From positions 1,488,001-1,552,000 of the forward strand of contig JBGAFV010000001.1 in assembly GCA_044227095.1 (NCBI GenBank): a stretch of 64,000 nt of DNA. The letters are read 5' to 3'. The notes under the pieces were generated by a model. It searched no databases. It saw only the letters and a program-made list of their open reading frames with translations, and was not told the DNA's origin. Position numbers and translations under genes: made by a program. Origin of the DNA: JACMLD01 sp044227095 (GTDB lineage: Bacteria > Bacteroidota > Bacteroidia > Chitinophagales > Chitinophagaceae). Of the stretch, positions 52,961 through 61,050 are shown in pieces; positions within the stretch are counted from its first letter, which is position 1, and every line of letters starts with the position of its first letter.

Positions 52961-53056
52961 GCAATTGGTTGATCAGTTGAAGGGTTGATTGGTTGCACAA
53001 CACAATAAGCCCATTAGAAAACATAAGATGGCTTTAAAAGATCAGACATCTATCAT

Positions 53057-53064
53057 TATTTTTG
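53057..53064 (+). promoter_or_regulatory. -7 element directly before gldH
   Basis: TATTTTTG matches TAnnTTTG and ends four nt before the ATG at 53069. TTTA at 53033 could act as a weak -33 element, spaced 20 nt. A leaderless or near-leaderless message is predicted. Confidence 0.4.
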
Positions 53065-53068
53065 CCCA

Positions 53069-53551
53069 ATGAGCACTTCAGTAAAAAGTATCTTCCTGTT
53101 AATTATTACATGTGGCCTGTTTTTGGTAGCCTGCAATACCGCTACTATAGGCGTTTACGAAAAATATGCAACGTTTAAAAAACAGGAATGGGCATCTGCA
53201 GAAAAACCTTCTTTTACGTTTGCTATAAAAGATACGGCTTCATCGTATAATATTTACATTGTACTCCGCCATTCGGATGCCTATAGCTTTAATAATATTT
53301 GGTTGAAAATTGATCGCAAAGGGCCCGATACAAGCTATACGCAGCAGGTAGATTTGCGCCTTGCATCCAATGCGCAGGGCTGGCTGGGAACCGGTATGGA
53401 TGATATATGGGAACTGCGCATACCTATTACTGAAGGTGCTACCAGGTTCCGGAAAAGCGGCGATTATGAATTTACACTGCAACAGGTAATGCGGCAGGAT
53501 CCTTTGCTGCATGTATTAAATGCCGGCATCAGGGTAGAAAAAGCACAATAA
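53069..53551 (+). CDS. gldH: Gliding motility lipoprotein GldH
   Basis: 160 aa. The lipoprotein signal is IFLLIITCGLFLVAC, with the acylated Cys at about residue 22 (LVAC-N). The mature protein (YEKYATFKKQEWASAEKPSFTFAIKDTASSYNIYIVLRHSDAYSFNNIWLKI) follows GldH throughout. In Flavobacterium it is needed for gliding and is linked to type IX secretion. It is followed by a sensor kinase gene after 96 nt. It and gldC are the only gliding genes seen in the window. Confidence 0.9.
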   Translation: MSTSVKSIFLLIITCGLFLVACNTATIGVYEKYATFKKQEWASAEKPSFTFAIKDTASSYNIYIVLRHSDAYSFNNIWLKIDRKGPDTSYTQQVDLRLASNAQGWLGTGMDDIWELRIPITEGATRFRKSGDYEFTLQQVMRQDPLLHVLNAGIRVEKAQ

Positions 53552-53647
53552 CACAAATTGCCCATCCCACATTAAATTTGTGATTACCCTGTCTTACTGC
53601 AAATAAAAACCAGGTCGGCAATTACAAAATCAGCAATTGAAATTACC

Positions 53648-54622
53648 ATGAGCATCTTTAAAAAGAAAAAACTGGCGGTAGTAACTATTGCATACTGGTT
53701 TTTGCTCCTGTACATCATTGCCGCATTAATCTGGTGGTTTATTGCTTTGCAAAGACAGAACCATCAAATGGCAGTTTATCAGTTAACCGAATTAAAAGCG
53801 GACGACCCTGCCTATCTCCTGAAAATTGAGGAGATAACTGATGCAGAGAAAAGAAAAACAGCAAGAAACATTGGTGAAGGATCTATTTTTTTACTGGTAA
53901 TACTTATAGGCGCTGCCTTTGTTTACCGCACAGTAAGAAAACAGATAAAGATGACGCAGCAGCAACAGAATTTTATGATGGCCATTACGCACGAATTAAA
54001 AACGCCTATCGCCGTTGCAAAACTAAATCTTGAAACATTGCAGAAACACAAGCTGGATGAAGCCAAACAACAAAAACTGATAACAGCTACACTGCAGGAA
54101 GCCAATCGCCTTAACACACTTACAAATAATATTCTCATTTCCTCACAACTGGAAGGCGGCGGATATAAATTATTAAAAGAAGAATTGGATTTTTCTTCCC
54201 TTACTGCTACTTGCGTACAAGATTTTCACAGCCGTTTTCCTGAAAGAACGTTTAATGCTGCTATTGCAGCGGATATTGATATAGCCGGCGATGCTTTGCT
54301 TTTGCAAATACTGGTAAACAACCTGCTTGACAATGCTATTAAGTACGCTCCCAAAGAATCTGCAATAGATATTAGTTTGCAAAAAAATGATACAAACGTT
54401 TTTTTAAAGGTTACTGATAAAGGCCCTGGTATACCTGATGAAGAAAAGAAAAAAGTGTTTGAACGCTTTTACCGCATCGGTAACGAACAGGTAAGAAAAG
54501 CAAAAGGTACAGGCCTTGGTCTTTATCTCTGTAAAAAAATTGCCGCAGACCATAACGCGGACATTAGTGTGACAAACAATCATCCTGCGGGCAGTATTTT
54601 TACAGTACATTTTTATTTATGA
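53648..54622 (+). CDS. Sensor histidine kinase
   Basis: 324 aa. Two membrane helices (about 10-33 and 78-93) bracket a short periplasmic or extracytoplasmic loop. The H-box is FMMAITHELKTPIAVAK with phosphorylated His115. The N-box is NNLLDNAIKYAPKES, the G1 box DKGPGIPDEEKKKVFERFYR and the G2 box GTGLGLYLCKK. There is no PAS or HAMP domain. The stop overlaps the regulator by four nt (ATGA), so this is a classic two-component pair. Confidence 0.93.
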   Translation: MSIFKKKKLAVVTIAYWFLLLYIIAALIWWFIALQRQNHQMAVYQLTELKADDPAYLLKIEEITDAEKRKTARNIGEGSIFLLVILIGAAFVYRTVRKQIKMTQQQQNFMMAITHELKTPIAVAKLNLETLQKHKLDEAKQQKLITATLQEANRLNTLTNNILISSQLEGGGYKLLKEELDFSSLTATCVQDFHSRFPERTFNAAIAADIDIAGDALLLQILVNNLLDNAIKYAPKESAIDISLQKNDTNVFLKVTDKGPGIPDEEKKKVFERFYRIGNEQVRKAKGTGLGLYLCKKIAADHNADISVTNNHPAGSIFTVHFYL

Positions 54623-55323
54623 GCAACAACGATACTGTGATATTGCTGGTGGAAGATGAAGAAAACCTTCATGAAGCATTAAAGCTAAACCTTGAACTGG
54701 AAGGCTACCAGGTGGTTTCTGCTTTGGATGGCATGCAGGCGGTAAAAGCATTGCAAAATCAGTATTTCGATTTGATGATACTGGATATTATGTTGCCCGA
54801 AATGGATGGTATTGAAGTATTGGAAACCATCCGTATTCAAAACCACGATTTGCCTGTTCTGATTTTAAGTGCAAAGAATACATCTGCCGACAGGGTGCTT
54901 GGTTTAAAAAAAGGTGCCGATGATTATCTTACCAAACCTTTTAACCTAGAAGAACTTTTGCTGCGTGTACAAAAGCTAATCGAAAAAAATAAAAAACTGC
55001 TGGATAAAGAAACTATTGGAGATGTTTACCAGTTTGGTAAAAACTCAGTTGATTTTAAAGCGCAGGAAGCTATTAACAAAAATGGTGAACATATTCAGCT
55101 TAGCAAAAAAGAAGCGATGCTGCTAAAACTGCTTTTTGAAAACAGGAATGAAGTAGTACCCCGCGAAAAAATATTGCAAACTGTTTGGGGTTATAATGTT
55201 TATCCTACCACACGCACTATCGATAATTTTATTCTCAGCTTTCGCAAATATTTTGAAGAGGACAGCCGCAACCCAAAATATTTTCATTCTGTAAGAGGTG
55301 TGGGGTATAAGTATAGTGAGTAG
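54619..55323 (+). CDS. OmpR-type response regulator
   Basis: 234 aa. The receiver domain (1-120) has the acidic pocket VEDEE, phosphorylation site Asp56 in LMILDIMLPEMDG, and the conserved Thr/Lys region LILSAKN and DDYLTKPF. The DNA-binding winged helix (about 130-232) includes LSKKEAMLLKLLFENRNEVVPREKIL and TRTIDNFILSFRKYFEEDSRNPKYFHSVRGVGYKYSE. It overlaps the kinase gene by four nt. Target genes are unknown. Confidence 0.95.
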   Translation: MSNNDTVILLVEDEENLHEALKLNLELEGYQVVSALDGMQAVKALQNQYFDLMILDIMLPEMDGIEVLETIRIQNHDLPVLILSAKNTSADRVLGLKKGADDYLTKPFNLEELLLRVQKLIEKNKKLLDKETIGDVYQFGKNSVDFKAQEAINKNGEHIQLSKKEAMLLKLLFENRNEVVPREKILQTVWGYNVYPTTRTIDNFILSFRKYFEEDSRNPKYFHSVRGVGYKYSE

Positions 55324-55510
55324 CAGATTTAGCTACAAGCAAGCTGCTAGCTATTGGCTGCAAGCTTAGCAGTTTCGAGGAAACCCTCAGTATATTGCCT
55401 TAATGGTTATCTACGCTAAACGCTTTATTAATCCCTGTGCTTCTCTGTGTTACCCTTGCCTAGCTTGTAGCTTGCGGCTTATCACTTGTAGCTTATAGCT
55501 CGTAGCTTTC
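55324..55510. repeat. Modular repeat copy with flanking AGCT tracts
   Basis: AGCT words at 55330-55368, TTTCGAGGAAACCCTCAGTA (close to the TTTCGAAGAAACxCTCC box) and TTCTCTGTGTTACCC near 55440 repeat the module order of 31993 and 58521. A second AGCT tract (55465-55520) reaches into the batD stop codon: the final AVS and TAA of BatD are inside it. Confidence 0.65.
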
Positions 55511-57355
55511 TTAGCTCACAGCTAATAACTCTTCCAGCATTACTGCTTTCTCCAAAGTTTGCCGCATATCGTTCTCTGTATGTACGGGCGTGTACAATGC
55601 CAGCTCACAATCATTCAGGACCTCTTCCAGCAATTGTATTGTTCCTGGTGCTGTATTAGCCTGTTGCAGTAAACGCATCACCACGGGTTTGTTAAGCTGG
55701 CTGCTGGTGAGATTAAACTTATCTGACAATATCTGCCATGTCGCCCTTCCTGTTTCTTTGTAAAAAAGCTGACTGTTTACAGCAGCAAGTGCAATTTTTG
55801 CAGCTTCAAATGTATCTGCAGGGGGTGGAGCAATTGCTTCTTTGCTGGTTTGTTCTGCAATGGCAATACTTTTTTCTGTAGCTGTTTTTTTCTTTTGCAA
55901 AGTGTAAACAATACCTGCAATTATTAAAAATGCCAATGGCAATAACCACGCAAATTTTTGCCAGTTAAAACCATTGTCGGATTCATTTTGTTTGGCTGTT
56001 GTTGCAACTGCCGCTTGCGAAGTTTTTTTTACAGATTTGCTTATGCTGGCAATTATGGTATCTGTTTTAATAGTTTTGTATGCGTTGGCAGAAGGATCAA
56101 AATAAGAGAACTCAATTGGCGCTATAATTATCTTGCCTTCTTTTTTTGCAATAAATGAATACTGAAACATTTTGCCGCCATTAATAGGCGATACGGTTCT
56201 GTCAATATTTTCTTTTACAGTTGGTTCAAACCCTTCAACGTCCTGCGGCCATTGTACTTGTGGTGCATTAATTAAAGGAAGGTTGCCCTGTCCTTTTAAA
56301 ATGATATTCATTACCGCTGTTTCATTAGCATGTATTTCTATTTGTGGTATAGAAGCAGAAATGGAAAACTTTCCTACTGCGCCATCAAAAGAAAGCGGTT
56401 TTCCATCTGCAGGCAAAGGCTTAACGGTAATGGTTACTGGTTTTGAAGTAAGCGTAATTTTTTGTTCTTCCATTTTGCCATCAATTACGCCATTCATATA
56501 ATCATCCAGCAATTGCTGCATAGAAATTTTATTTCCACTTCCTTCAAGTCTTAAAAATCTTATAGTATTGTCTACTTCTACCTGGTCAAGTTCAAAACTT
56601 CCATCTTGCAAAGGGTACAATTGCACTTTGCGAATGATGTGCATGTTGTATGGTTTGCCATTTACTTTTTCTACTATTGGGCCGTTTGCTTCGGGTGGCA
56701 CCATATCATACACACTAAATTGGGTAAGCGAAGCCCGTTTGGTAACCCTCGATTCTGATTTTACCCTCGAATACAATTTATACGTGGCAACAATAGGCTC
56801 GCCAACATAGCAACTTGTTTTACTTACATCCAGTTTTACAAACAGGTTGTTTTTTATTTTTTCGGCTGCATTTTCTCCTTTTCTTAAAATATATTCTTCA
56901 TTTACTTCCGGTACTTCTTCCGGCATAGAAAAACCAAAAAACGGATTGCTGTTTGCGTTTGATTGTTTTGGTGGGGCATTGGTAACGGTTATGGCCACAC
57001 TGTTAGAACGCATTTGTTTACCATCTACAACTGCGCTGGCACCTGCAATTACAAATTTGCCAATGGCTGATGGCTTAAGCACATAAGTTATGCCTTCAGA
57101 TTTTGTGGTAGCGCCATTTATAATGCTCATGCCGGATTGTTGTATTGGTCCGGAAACAACTGTAAACCCTGCAAAAGAAGGCGGCGTAATAGATTCTACT
57201 GTATTGGCGTTTTCTACAACGTATTCTACCTGTACAAAATCGTCTTTACCTACTTCTTTATCGGCAATAACAGTAGAAAACTTTACCTGTGCAAATGCAG
57301 GCATGCATGCGCCAACTATTAGTCCAAAAAAAAGTATAAATTTTCTGCCACGCAT
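55511..57355 (-). CDS. BatD family protein
   Basis: 614 aa. The signal peptide ends near PAFAQ (residue 22). Repeated beta-sandwich segments fill about 25-450 (STVIADKEVGKDDFVQVEYVVENANTVESITPPSFAGFTVVSGPIQQSG is a BatD N-terminus). One membrane helix is at about 468-490 (FAWLLPLAFLIIAGIVYTL). The C-terminal cytosolic tail is helical. BatD is part of the Bat aerotolerance system with MoxR and BatA/B. Here it is about 12 kb from the MoxR/BatA-like operon, and it runs opposite to the two-component genes. Confidence 0.9.
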   Translation of the reverse strand: MRGRKFILFFGLIVGACMPAFAQVKFSTVIADKEVGKDDFVQVEYVVENANTVESITPPSFAGFTVVSGPIQQSGMSIINGATTKSEGITYVLKPSAIGKFVIAGASAVVDGKQMRSNSVAITVTNAPPKQSNANSNPFFGFSMPEEVPEVNEEYILRKGENAAEKIKNNLFVKLDVSKTSCYVGEPIVATYKLYSRVKSESRVTKRASLTQFSVYDMVPPEANGPIVEKVNGKPYNMHIIRKVQLYPLQDGSFELDQVEVDNTIRFLRLEGSGNKISMQQLLDDYMNGVIDGKMEEQKITLTSKPVTITVKPLPADGKPLSFDGAVGKFSISASIPQIEIHANETAVMNIILKGQGNLPLINAPQVQWPQDVEGFEPTVKENIDRTVSPINGGKMFQYSFIAKKEGKIIIAPIEFSYFDPSANAYKTIKTDTIIASISKSVKKTSQAAVATTAKQNESDNGFNWQKFAWLLPLAFLIIAGIVYTLQKKKTATEKSIAIAEQTSKEAIAPPPADTFEAAKIALAAVNSQLFYKETGRATWQILSDKFNLTSSQLNKPVVMRLLQQANTAPGTIQLLEEVLNDCELALYTPVHTENDMRQTLEKAVMLEELLAVS

Positions 57356-57685
57356 TGATTAATGTTTCAGCAAAATTTGATGGAACGCAAATATAAGCCA
57401 GCCAGCATGTGAAAATGTGATGAATGTGATAAATGTGATGAATGCTAACACGAATGATGGATTTTTACAACGCTTTCAGCTATTGCTTTTCCTGTTACGC
57501 TATAAACCTCAAATTTGCTGGAAGAGTAAGAGGCACGCATATGATGCTTACACAAGCCGGTGTATTATATAAATGTTCGCCAGTTGATGTTTTATGATTG
57601 TTTTGTAGGCCAGGAAAGTGCATGGCAATTTTGTGTTGAGGTTGTATTCATTTTGCTATTTACCACATTTCCACACTATCACATT
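57356..57685. repeat. 330-nt spacer with AATGTG word tracts
   Basis: GAAAATGTGATGAATGTGAT-type words fill 57411-57447. A roughly inverse tract (CCACATTTCCACACTATCAC) lies at 57662-57681, next to the SDR stop codon. No gene or terminator was recognised between. Confidence 0.5.
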
Positions 57686-58387
57686 TTAAAGGTCTCCTAA
57701 TTGTGGCCTTAAAACAATATCTTCTACACAAGCCTGCGGAGAGAGTTGTGTGGCAGCGTAAATCATTTTTGCAATATCGGTTGCTTCCATTATTCGTTTG
57801 GGGTCAACACCGCTTTCGCTCCACGAATCTGTATACGCCGCACCTGGAAAAACTGAAGTTACTTTTATATTGTGCGGTTTCATTTCTTCTCTTAAATTTT
57901 TTGAAAAACCATGCATGGCAAACTTGCTCATGCTGTATGCACCGCCATTGTCATAAGCTTTTAAAGAAGCAATAGAACACAGGTTAAAAATATGGCCGCT
58001 TTTTCTTTTCATCATAGCAGGCAGCAATGTTCTTGTTAAATGATAAGCGCTGTAAACATTGGTCTTCATCATTTTTTCCAATGTGCCATCTTCTTCATTG
58101 TATATACTACCGGGAATAAAACGGCCTGCATTGTTTACCAGTACATCAATATTAATAGCGTTTACCAATAACCATTCGCCAAAATCTGTTGCTTCTTCTT
58201 TTATACTTAAATCCCTGGCCTTTGCTTTTATTTTTATATCCGGAAACTTGTTCAGCAAATCTTCCATGGCTTTATATAAAGCAATTTCATTGCTAGAACA
58301 GATAAACAGGTTATATCCATTTTCTGCAAAAATTTCTGCTATGGCTTTTCCAAAACCCTTGGAAGCACCTGTTATCACTACATTCAT
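57686..58387 (-). CDS. Short-chain dehydrogenase/reductase
   Basis: 233 aa, classical SDR. Cofactor motif TGASKGFG at residues 6-13, NNAG near 85-88, catalytic Ser138 in NLCSIAS, Tyr151 and Lys155 in YSMSK. PGAAYTDSW is the usual post-catalytic loop. The substrate is unknown; many such enzymes reduce ketones. It is a single gene flanked by repeat-rich spacers. Confidence 0.9.
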   Translation of the reverse strand: MNVVITGASKGFGKAIAEIFAENGYNLFICSSNEIALYKAMEDLLNKFPDIKIKAKARDLSIKEEATDFGEWLLVNAINIDVLVNNAGRFIPGSIYNEEDGTLEKMMKTNVYSAYHLTRTLLPAMMKRKSGHIFNLCSIASLKAYDNGGAYSMSKFAMHGFSKNLREEMKPHNIKVTSVFPGAAYTDSWSESGVDPKRIMEATDIAKMIYAATQLSPQACVEDIVLRPQLGDL

Positions 58388-58520
58388 TATAAAAGTTTAT
58401 AGGTTACTGTAAAGTTAGTAAAAACGAGCTGCTAGCTGCTGGCTATTAGCTATTAGTTGCAAGCTACAAGTTATTAGCTGCTAGCTTTAATTCCTGTGCT
58501 TCTCTATGCTACCCGTGGTT
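58388..58520. repeat. AGCT word tract upstream of the tandem array
   Basis: GAGCTGCTAGCTGCTGGC and AGCTATTAGTTGCAAGCTAC words span about 58428-58490, with a partial CTTCTCTATGCTACCC module (58498-58513). It leads into the three-copy array. Confidence 0.65.
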
Positions 58521-59032
58521 AAGAAAAAGCTGCAAGCTGTTAGCTACAAGCTGCAAGCTTTGCTTGCTTCTCCGTATTATCTCCCTAATAGCTATTGCCA
58601 GGAAAATGTGTTCAATTAACCGCTGCATCTTCATTATAACGTAAATAACACTGTGCTACTCTGTGTTCCCCCCTGTCTCTGTGGTTGAGAAAAAGCTGCA
58701 AGTTGTTAGCTGCTAGCTGCAAGCTTGTCCGTTTCGAAGAAACGCTCCGTGTTATCGTCCTAATAGCTATTGCCAGGAAAATGTGTTCAATTAACCGCTG
58801 CATTTTATTAAAACGTAAATAACACTGCGCTACTCTGTGTTCCACCTGTCTCTGTGGTTGAGAAAAAGCTGCAAGTTGTTAGCTGCTAGCTGCAAGCTTG
58901 TCCGTTTCGAAGAAACCCTCCGTGTTATCGCCTTAATAGCTATTGCCAGAAAAGTGTGTTCAATTAAACGCTGCATTTTCATTATAACGTAAATAACACT
59001 GTGCTACTCTGTGTTCCCCCTGTCTCTGTGGT
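58521..59032. repeat. Tandem array of three modular repeats, about 170 nt each
   Basis: Units start at 58521, 58687 and 58860 with GAAAAAGCTGCAAG. Each has an AGCT/TAGC tract, then CTCCGT and TTATC. The last two carry the TTTCGAAGAAAC box and the first does not. Each ends with TAATAGCTATTGCCAG, GTGTTCAATTAA, CGCTGCATTTT, TAAATAACACTG and CTCTGTGTTCC...CTCTGTGGTT. Units 2 and 3 are nearly identical; unit 1 is more diverged in its first third. There is no coding capacity. The array ends just before the HAD gene. Confidence 0.85.
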
Positions 59033-59093
59033 TCAATTGTGCATGGTTAAAATAATCTGCGCATCTGCGGCTAAAAATGTTTTCTTTTGCTCA

Positions 59094-59795
59094 ATGGAAA
59101 AGTATAAGCACCTGTTTTTTGATCTTGACCATACTTTATGGGACTTTGAAGCCAATAGCCGGCAAACACTTTTGTACATGTATGAACACATGGGCTTAAA
59201 AGAAAAAGGGGTAGACGATTTTGAATTGTTTAATAAAAACTACCAGGTACACAACGAAAAATTATGGGACAGGTACCGCAAAGGTTTTATAAAATCTGAA
59301 GAACTGCGCTGGAAACGAATGTGGCTTAGCCTGCTTGATTTTAAAATTGGAGATGAAAAACTGGCCAGGGAAATGGCCGTTGTATTTCTTGATCAATTGC
59401 CTACAAGAAAAATATTATTCCCCCATGCCATTGAAATATTGAATTACCTCACTGCTAAAAAATACACACTCCATCTTATTACCAATGGCTTTGAAAACAT
59501 TCAGCATGCAAAACTAAAAAACTCTGGTATAGACAAATATTTTAAAGAAGTAATTACTTCTGAAGGAAGCAATAGTTTAAAACCGCATAAAGCCATTTTT
59601 GATTTTGCTTTACAACGTTCCGGTGCAAACATAAAAGAAAGCATTATGCTGGGCGATGATATTGAAGCAGACATTGCAGGCGCAAGAGATGCAGGAATGG
59701 ACCAGGTGTATATAAACCACCTAAAAAAAACAGTGCCGGAATGGCAACCAACTTATACCATTCACTCATTAAAAGAACTGGAGAATATTTTTTAG
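59094..59795 (+). CDS. YjjG-type HAD phosphatase (5'-nucleotidase-like)
   Basis: 233 aa from the ATG at 59094; an in-frame extension to 59001 reads through the tandem repeat and is rejected. HAD motif I is FFDLDHTLWDF (nucleophile and acid Asp), motif II LITNGF, motif III Lys around SLKPHKAIF, motif IV GDDIEADIAGARDAGM. The cap domain (about 18-110) includes LLYMYEHMGLKEKGVDDFELFNKNY. It is similar in layout to YjjG pyrimidine nucleotidases. Its upstream region consists entirely of repeats, which may supply its promoter. Confidence 0.9.
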   Translation: MEKYKHLFFDLDHTLWDFEANSRQTLLYMYEHMGLKEKGVDDFELFNKNYQVHNEKLWDRYRKGFIKSEELRWKRMWLSLLDFKIGDEKLAREMAVVFLDQLPTRKILFPHAIEILNYLTAKKYTLHLITNGFENIQHAKLKNSGIDKYFKEVITSEGSNSLKPHKAIFDFALQRSGANIKESIMLGDDIEADIAGARDAGMDQVYINHLKKTVPEWQPTYTIHSLKELENIF

Positions 59796-59823
59796 TTTGT
59801 GTTTATTATAAACAATTTTGCAT

Positions 59824-59853
59824 AAAAAAACCTTCCCGTAATTGAGAAGGTTT
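59824..59853 (-). terminator. Terminator of the small exported peptide gene
   Basis: AAACCTTC (59828-59835) pairs with GAAGGTTT (59846-59853). On the minus strand it is followed by a T-run. Located 23 nt after the stop codon at 59876. Confidence 0.8.
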
Positions 59854-59875
59854 GTAGAATAATGTAAAAGATTAA

Positions 59876-60031
59876 TTAGCTTTTTTTAGATTCTCCTTTG
59901 CCGCAGCATTTGCCACCTTTTGTGCAGGTCTTTTTTGATTTCTCCTTGCTTTTATCTTTATCGCCGTCATGCGCAAAAGCAACACCTGAAATTAAGAAAG
60001 CTGCAGTAGCAAGCATAAATACTTTTTTCAT
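59876..60031 (-). CDS. Small exported Cys/Lys-rich peptide
   Basis: 51 aa from the ATG at 60031; an in-frame upstream start at 60061 is less likely, as it would precede the signal peptide with ten residues. Signal peptide MKKVFMLATAAFLISGVAFA, predicted cleavage near AFA-HD. The mature part is about 31 residues: HDGDKDKSKEKSKKTCTKGG, then KCCGKGESKKS. It is very rich in Lys, with Cys in CxxxxxCC spacing and an N-terminal His/Asp. Metal binding is plausible but unproven. It has its own terminator. Confidence 0.7.
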   Translation of the reverse strand: MKKVFMLATAAFLISGVAFAHDGDKDKSKEKSKKTCTKGGKCCGKGESKKS

Positions 60032-60126
60032 ATAACTGATTTTAAATTTTAGCGTTAACAAATATAAACTTCCGGGTTCAATATTTCTAACAGAAAGCTG
60101 TTAAAATCTACGATAAACTGTCCTTG

Positions 60127-60783
60127 TTATAAACTTGCCAGTACAGTTACACCACCCTGCACCACTTGGTTTAACTGCACATCTACCTTTGTACCAACAG
60201 GCAATAAAACGTCTACGCGACTACCAAAGCGTATGAAACCCAGCTCATTGGTTTGGCTCACCTTTTGGCCTGTTTGCAAATAGTTGATGATGCGTTTTGC
60301 CAAAGCACCGGCAATCTGCTTTACCAGTATTTCTCCTTTTGCATGGCGGATAACAACAGAATGGCGTTCATTTTCTGTAGAAGATTTTGGGTTCCATGCC
60401 ACAAGGTATTTGCCTTTGTGGTATTGGTTGTATACTACTTCTCCGCTTAAAGGATTGCGGTTTACATGCACATTGGCGGGGCTCATAAAAATTGAGATCT
60501 GCAAACGCTTTTCTTTAAAATATTCCTCATCAAACATTTCTTCTATCACTACTACTTTTCCGTCTGCAGGTGCTACAACTTTGTTCTCGTCTTTTGTAAG
60601 CTGGCGATTGGGTATGCGGAAAAATGAAATGATAAACAGCAACAGGCCAAATAGTCCTATAAAAATTATCCAGCTGAGCCATGGCAGGCTAAAGCTGATA
60701 AAATAAAATGATAACAGATTTACGATAGCAAAAATAATAGCAGCAATTGCAATTGGTTTGTATCCTTCTTTGTGTATATACAT
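60127..60783 (-). CDS. psd: Phosphatidylserine decarboxylase family protein
   Basis: 218 aa. One or two membrane helices lie at about 10-50 (IAIAAIIFAIVNLLSFYFISF; WLSWIIFIGLFGLLLFIISFF). VVAPADGKVVVIEE and SIFMSPANVHVNRNPLSGEVVYNQYHKGKYLVAWNPKSS are PSD core motifs. The pyruvoyl self-cleavage site is Gly187-Ser188 in RFGSRVDVLLP. It makes phosphatidylethanolamine. cdsA, acting earlier in phospholipid synthesis, lies 1.5 kb away. Confidence 0.93.
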   Translation of the reverse strand: MYIHKEGYKPIAIAAIIFAIVNLLSFYFISFSLPWLSWIIFIGLFGLLLFIISFFRIPNRQLTKDENKVVAPADGKVVVIEEMFDEEYFKEKRLQISIFMSPANVHVNRNPLSGEVVYNQYHKGKYLVAWNPKSSTENERHSVVIRHAKGEILVKQIAGALAKRIINYLQTGQKVSQTNELGFIRFGSRVDVLLPVGTKVDVQLNQVVQGGVTVLASL

Positions 60784-61050
60784 TCAGGTAGTTTATTGAA
60801 AGGGCAAAAATAGGGAAATGGCAGGGTAAATATTCATTCGTAGAATTACATGCTGCGGGCCAGGCCGCTTAAATCTCCAACGGTAAATTGGGGTAAGTCC
60901 GGATATTCTTTTTATCAGCATTCCCATGTTATATAGTTTGAGCATTGCGTATTGATCATTCTTTATTCAAATGCAATACAACCCACACCAGGCCATTCCT
61001 GTCTGTTTCGTAGGAAACAAACCATTGAGTATCAAAAGAACTTATTTATA
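60784..61050. other. 267-nt spacer before the DUF1016 gene
   Basis: Contains a GTTTCGTAGGAAAC palindrome (61005-61018), a variant of the GTTCCGTAGGAAC family, about 30 nt before the DUF1016 start. No promoter pair could be chosen with confidence. Confidence 0.45.

Noticed and set aside
58521..59032. CRISPR array or rRNA/tRNA-like RNA in the 170-nt array
   Set aside because: There are no unique spacers between units, no cas genes and no tRNA or rRNA signature.
59001..59093. N-terminal extension of the HAD phosphatase
   Set aside because: It reads through the last tandem repeat unit; the ATG at 59094 starts directly before motif I.
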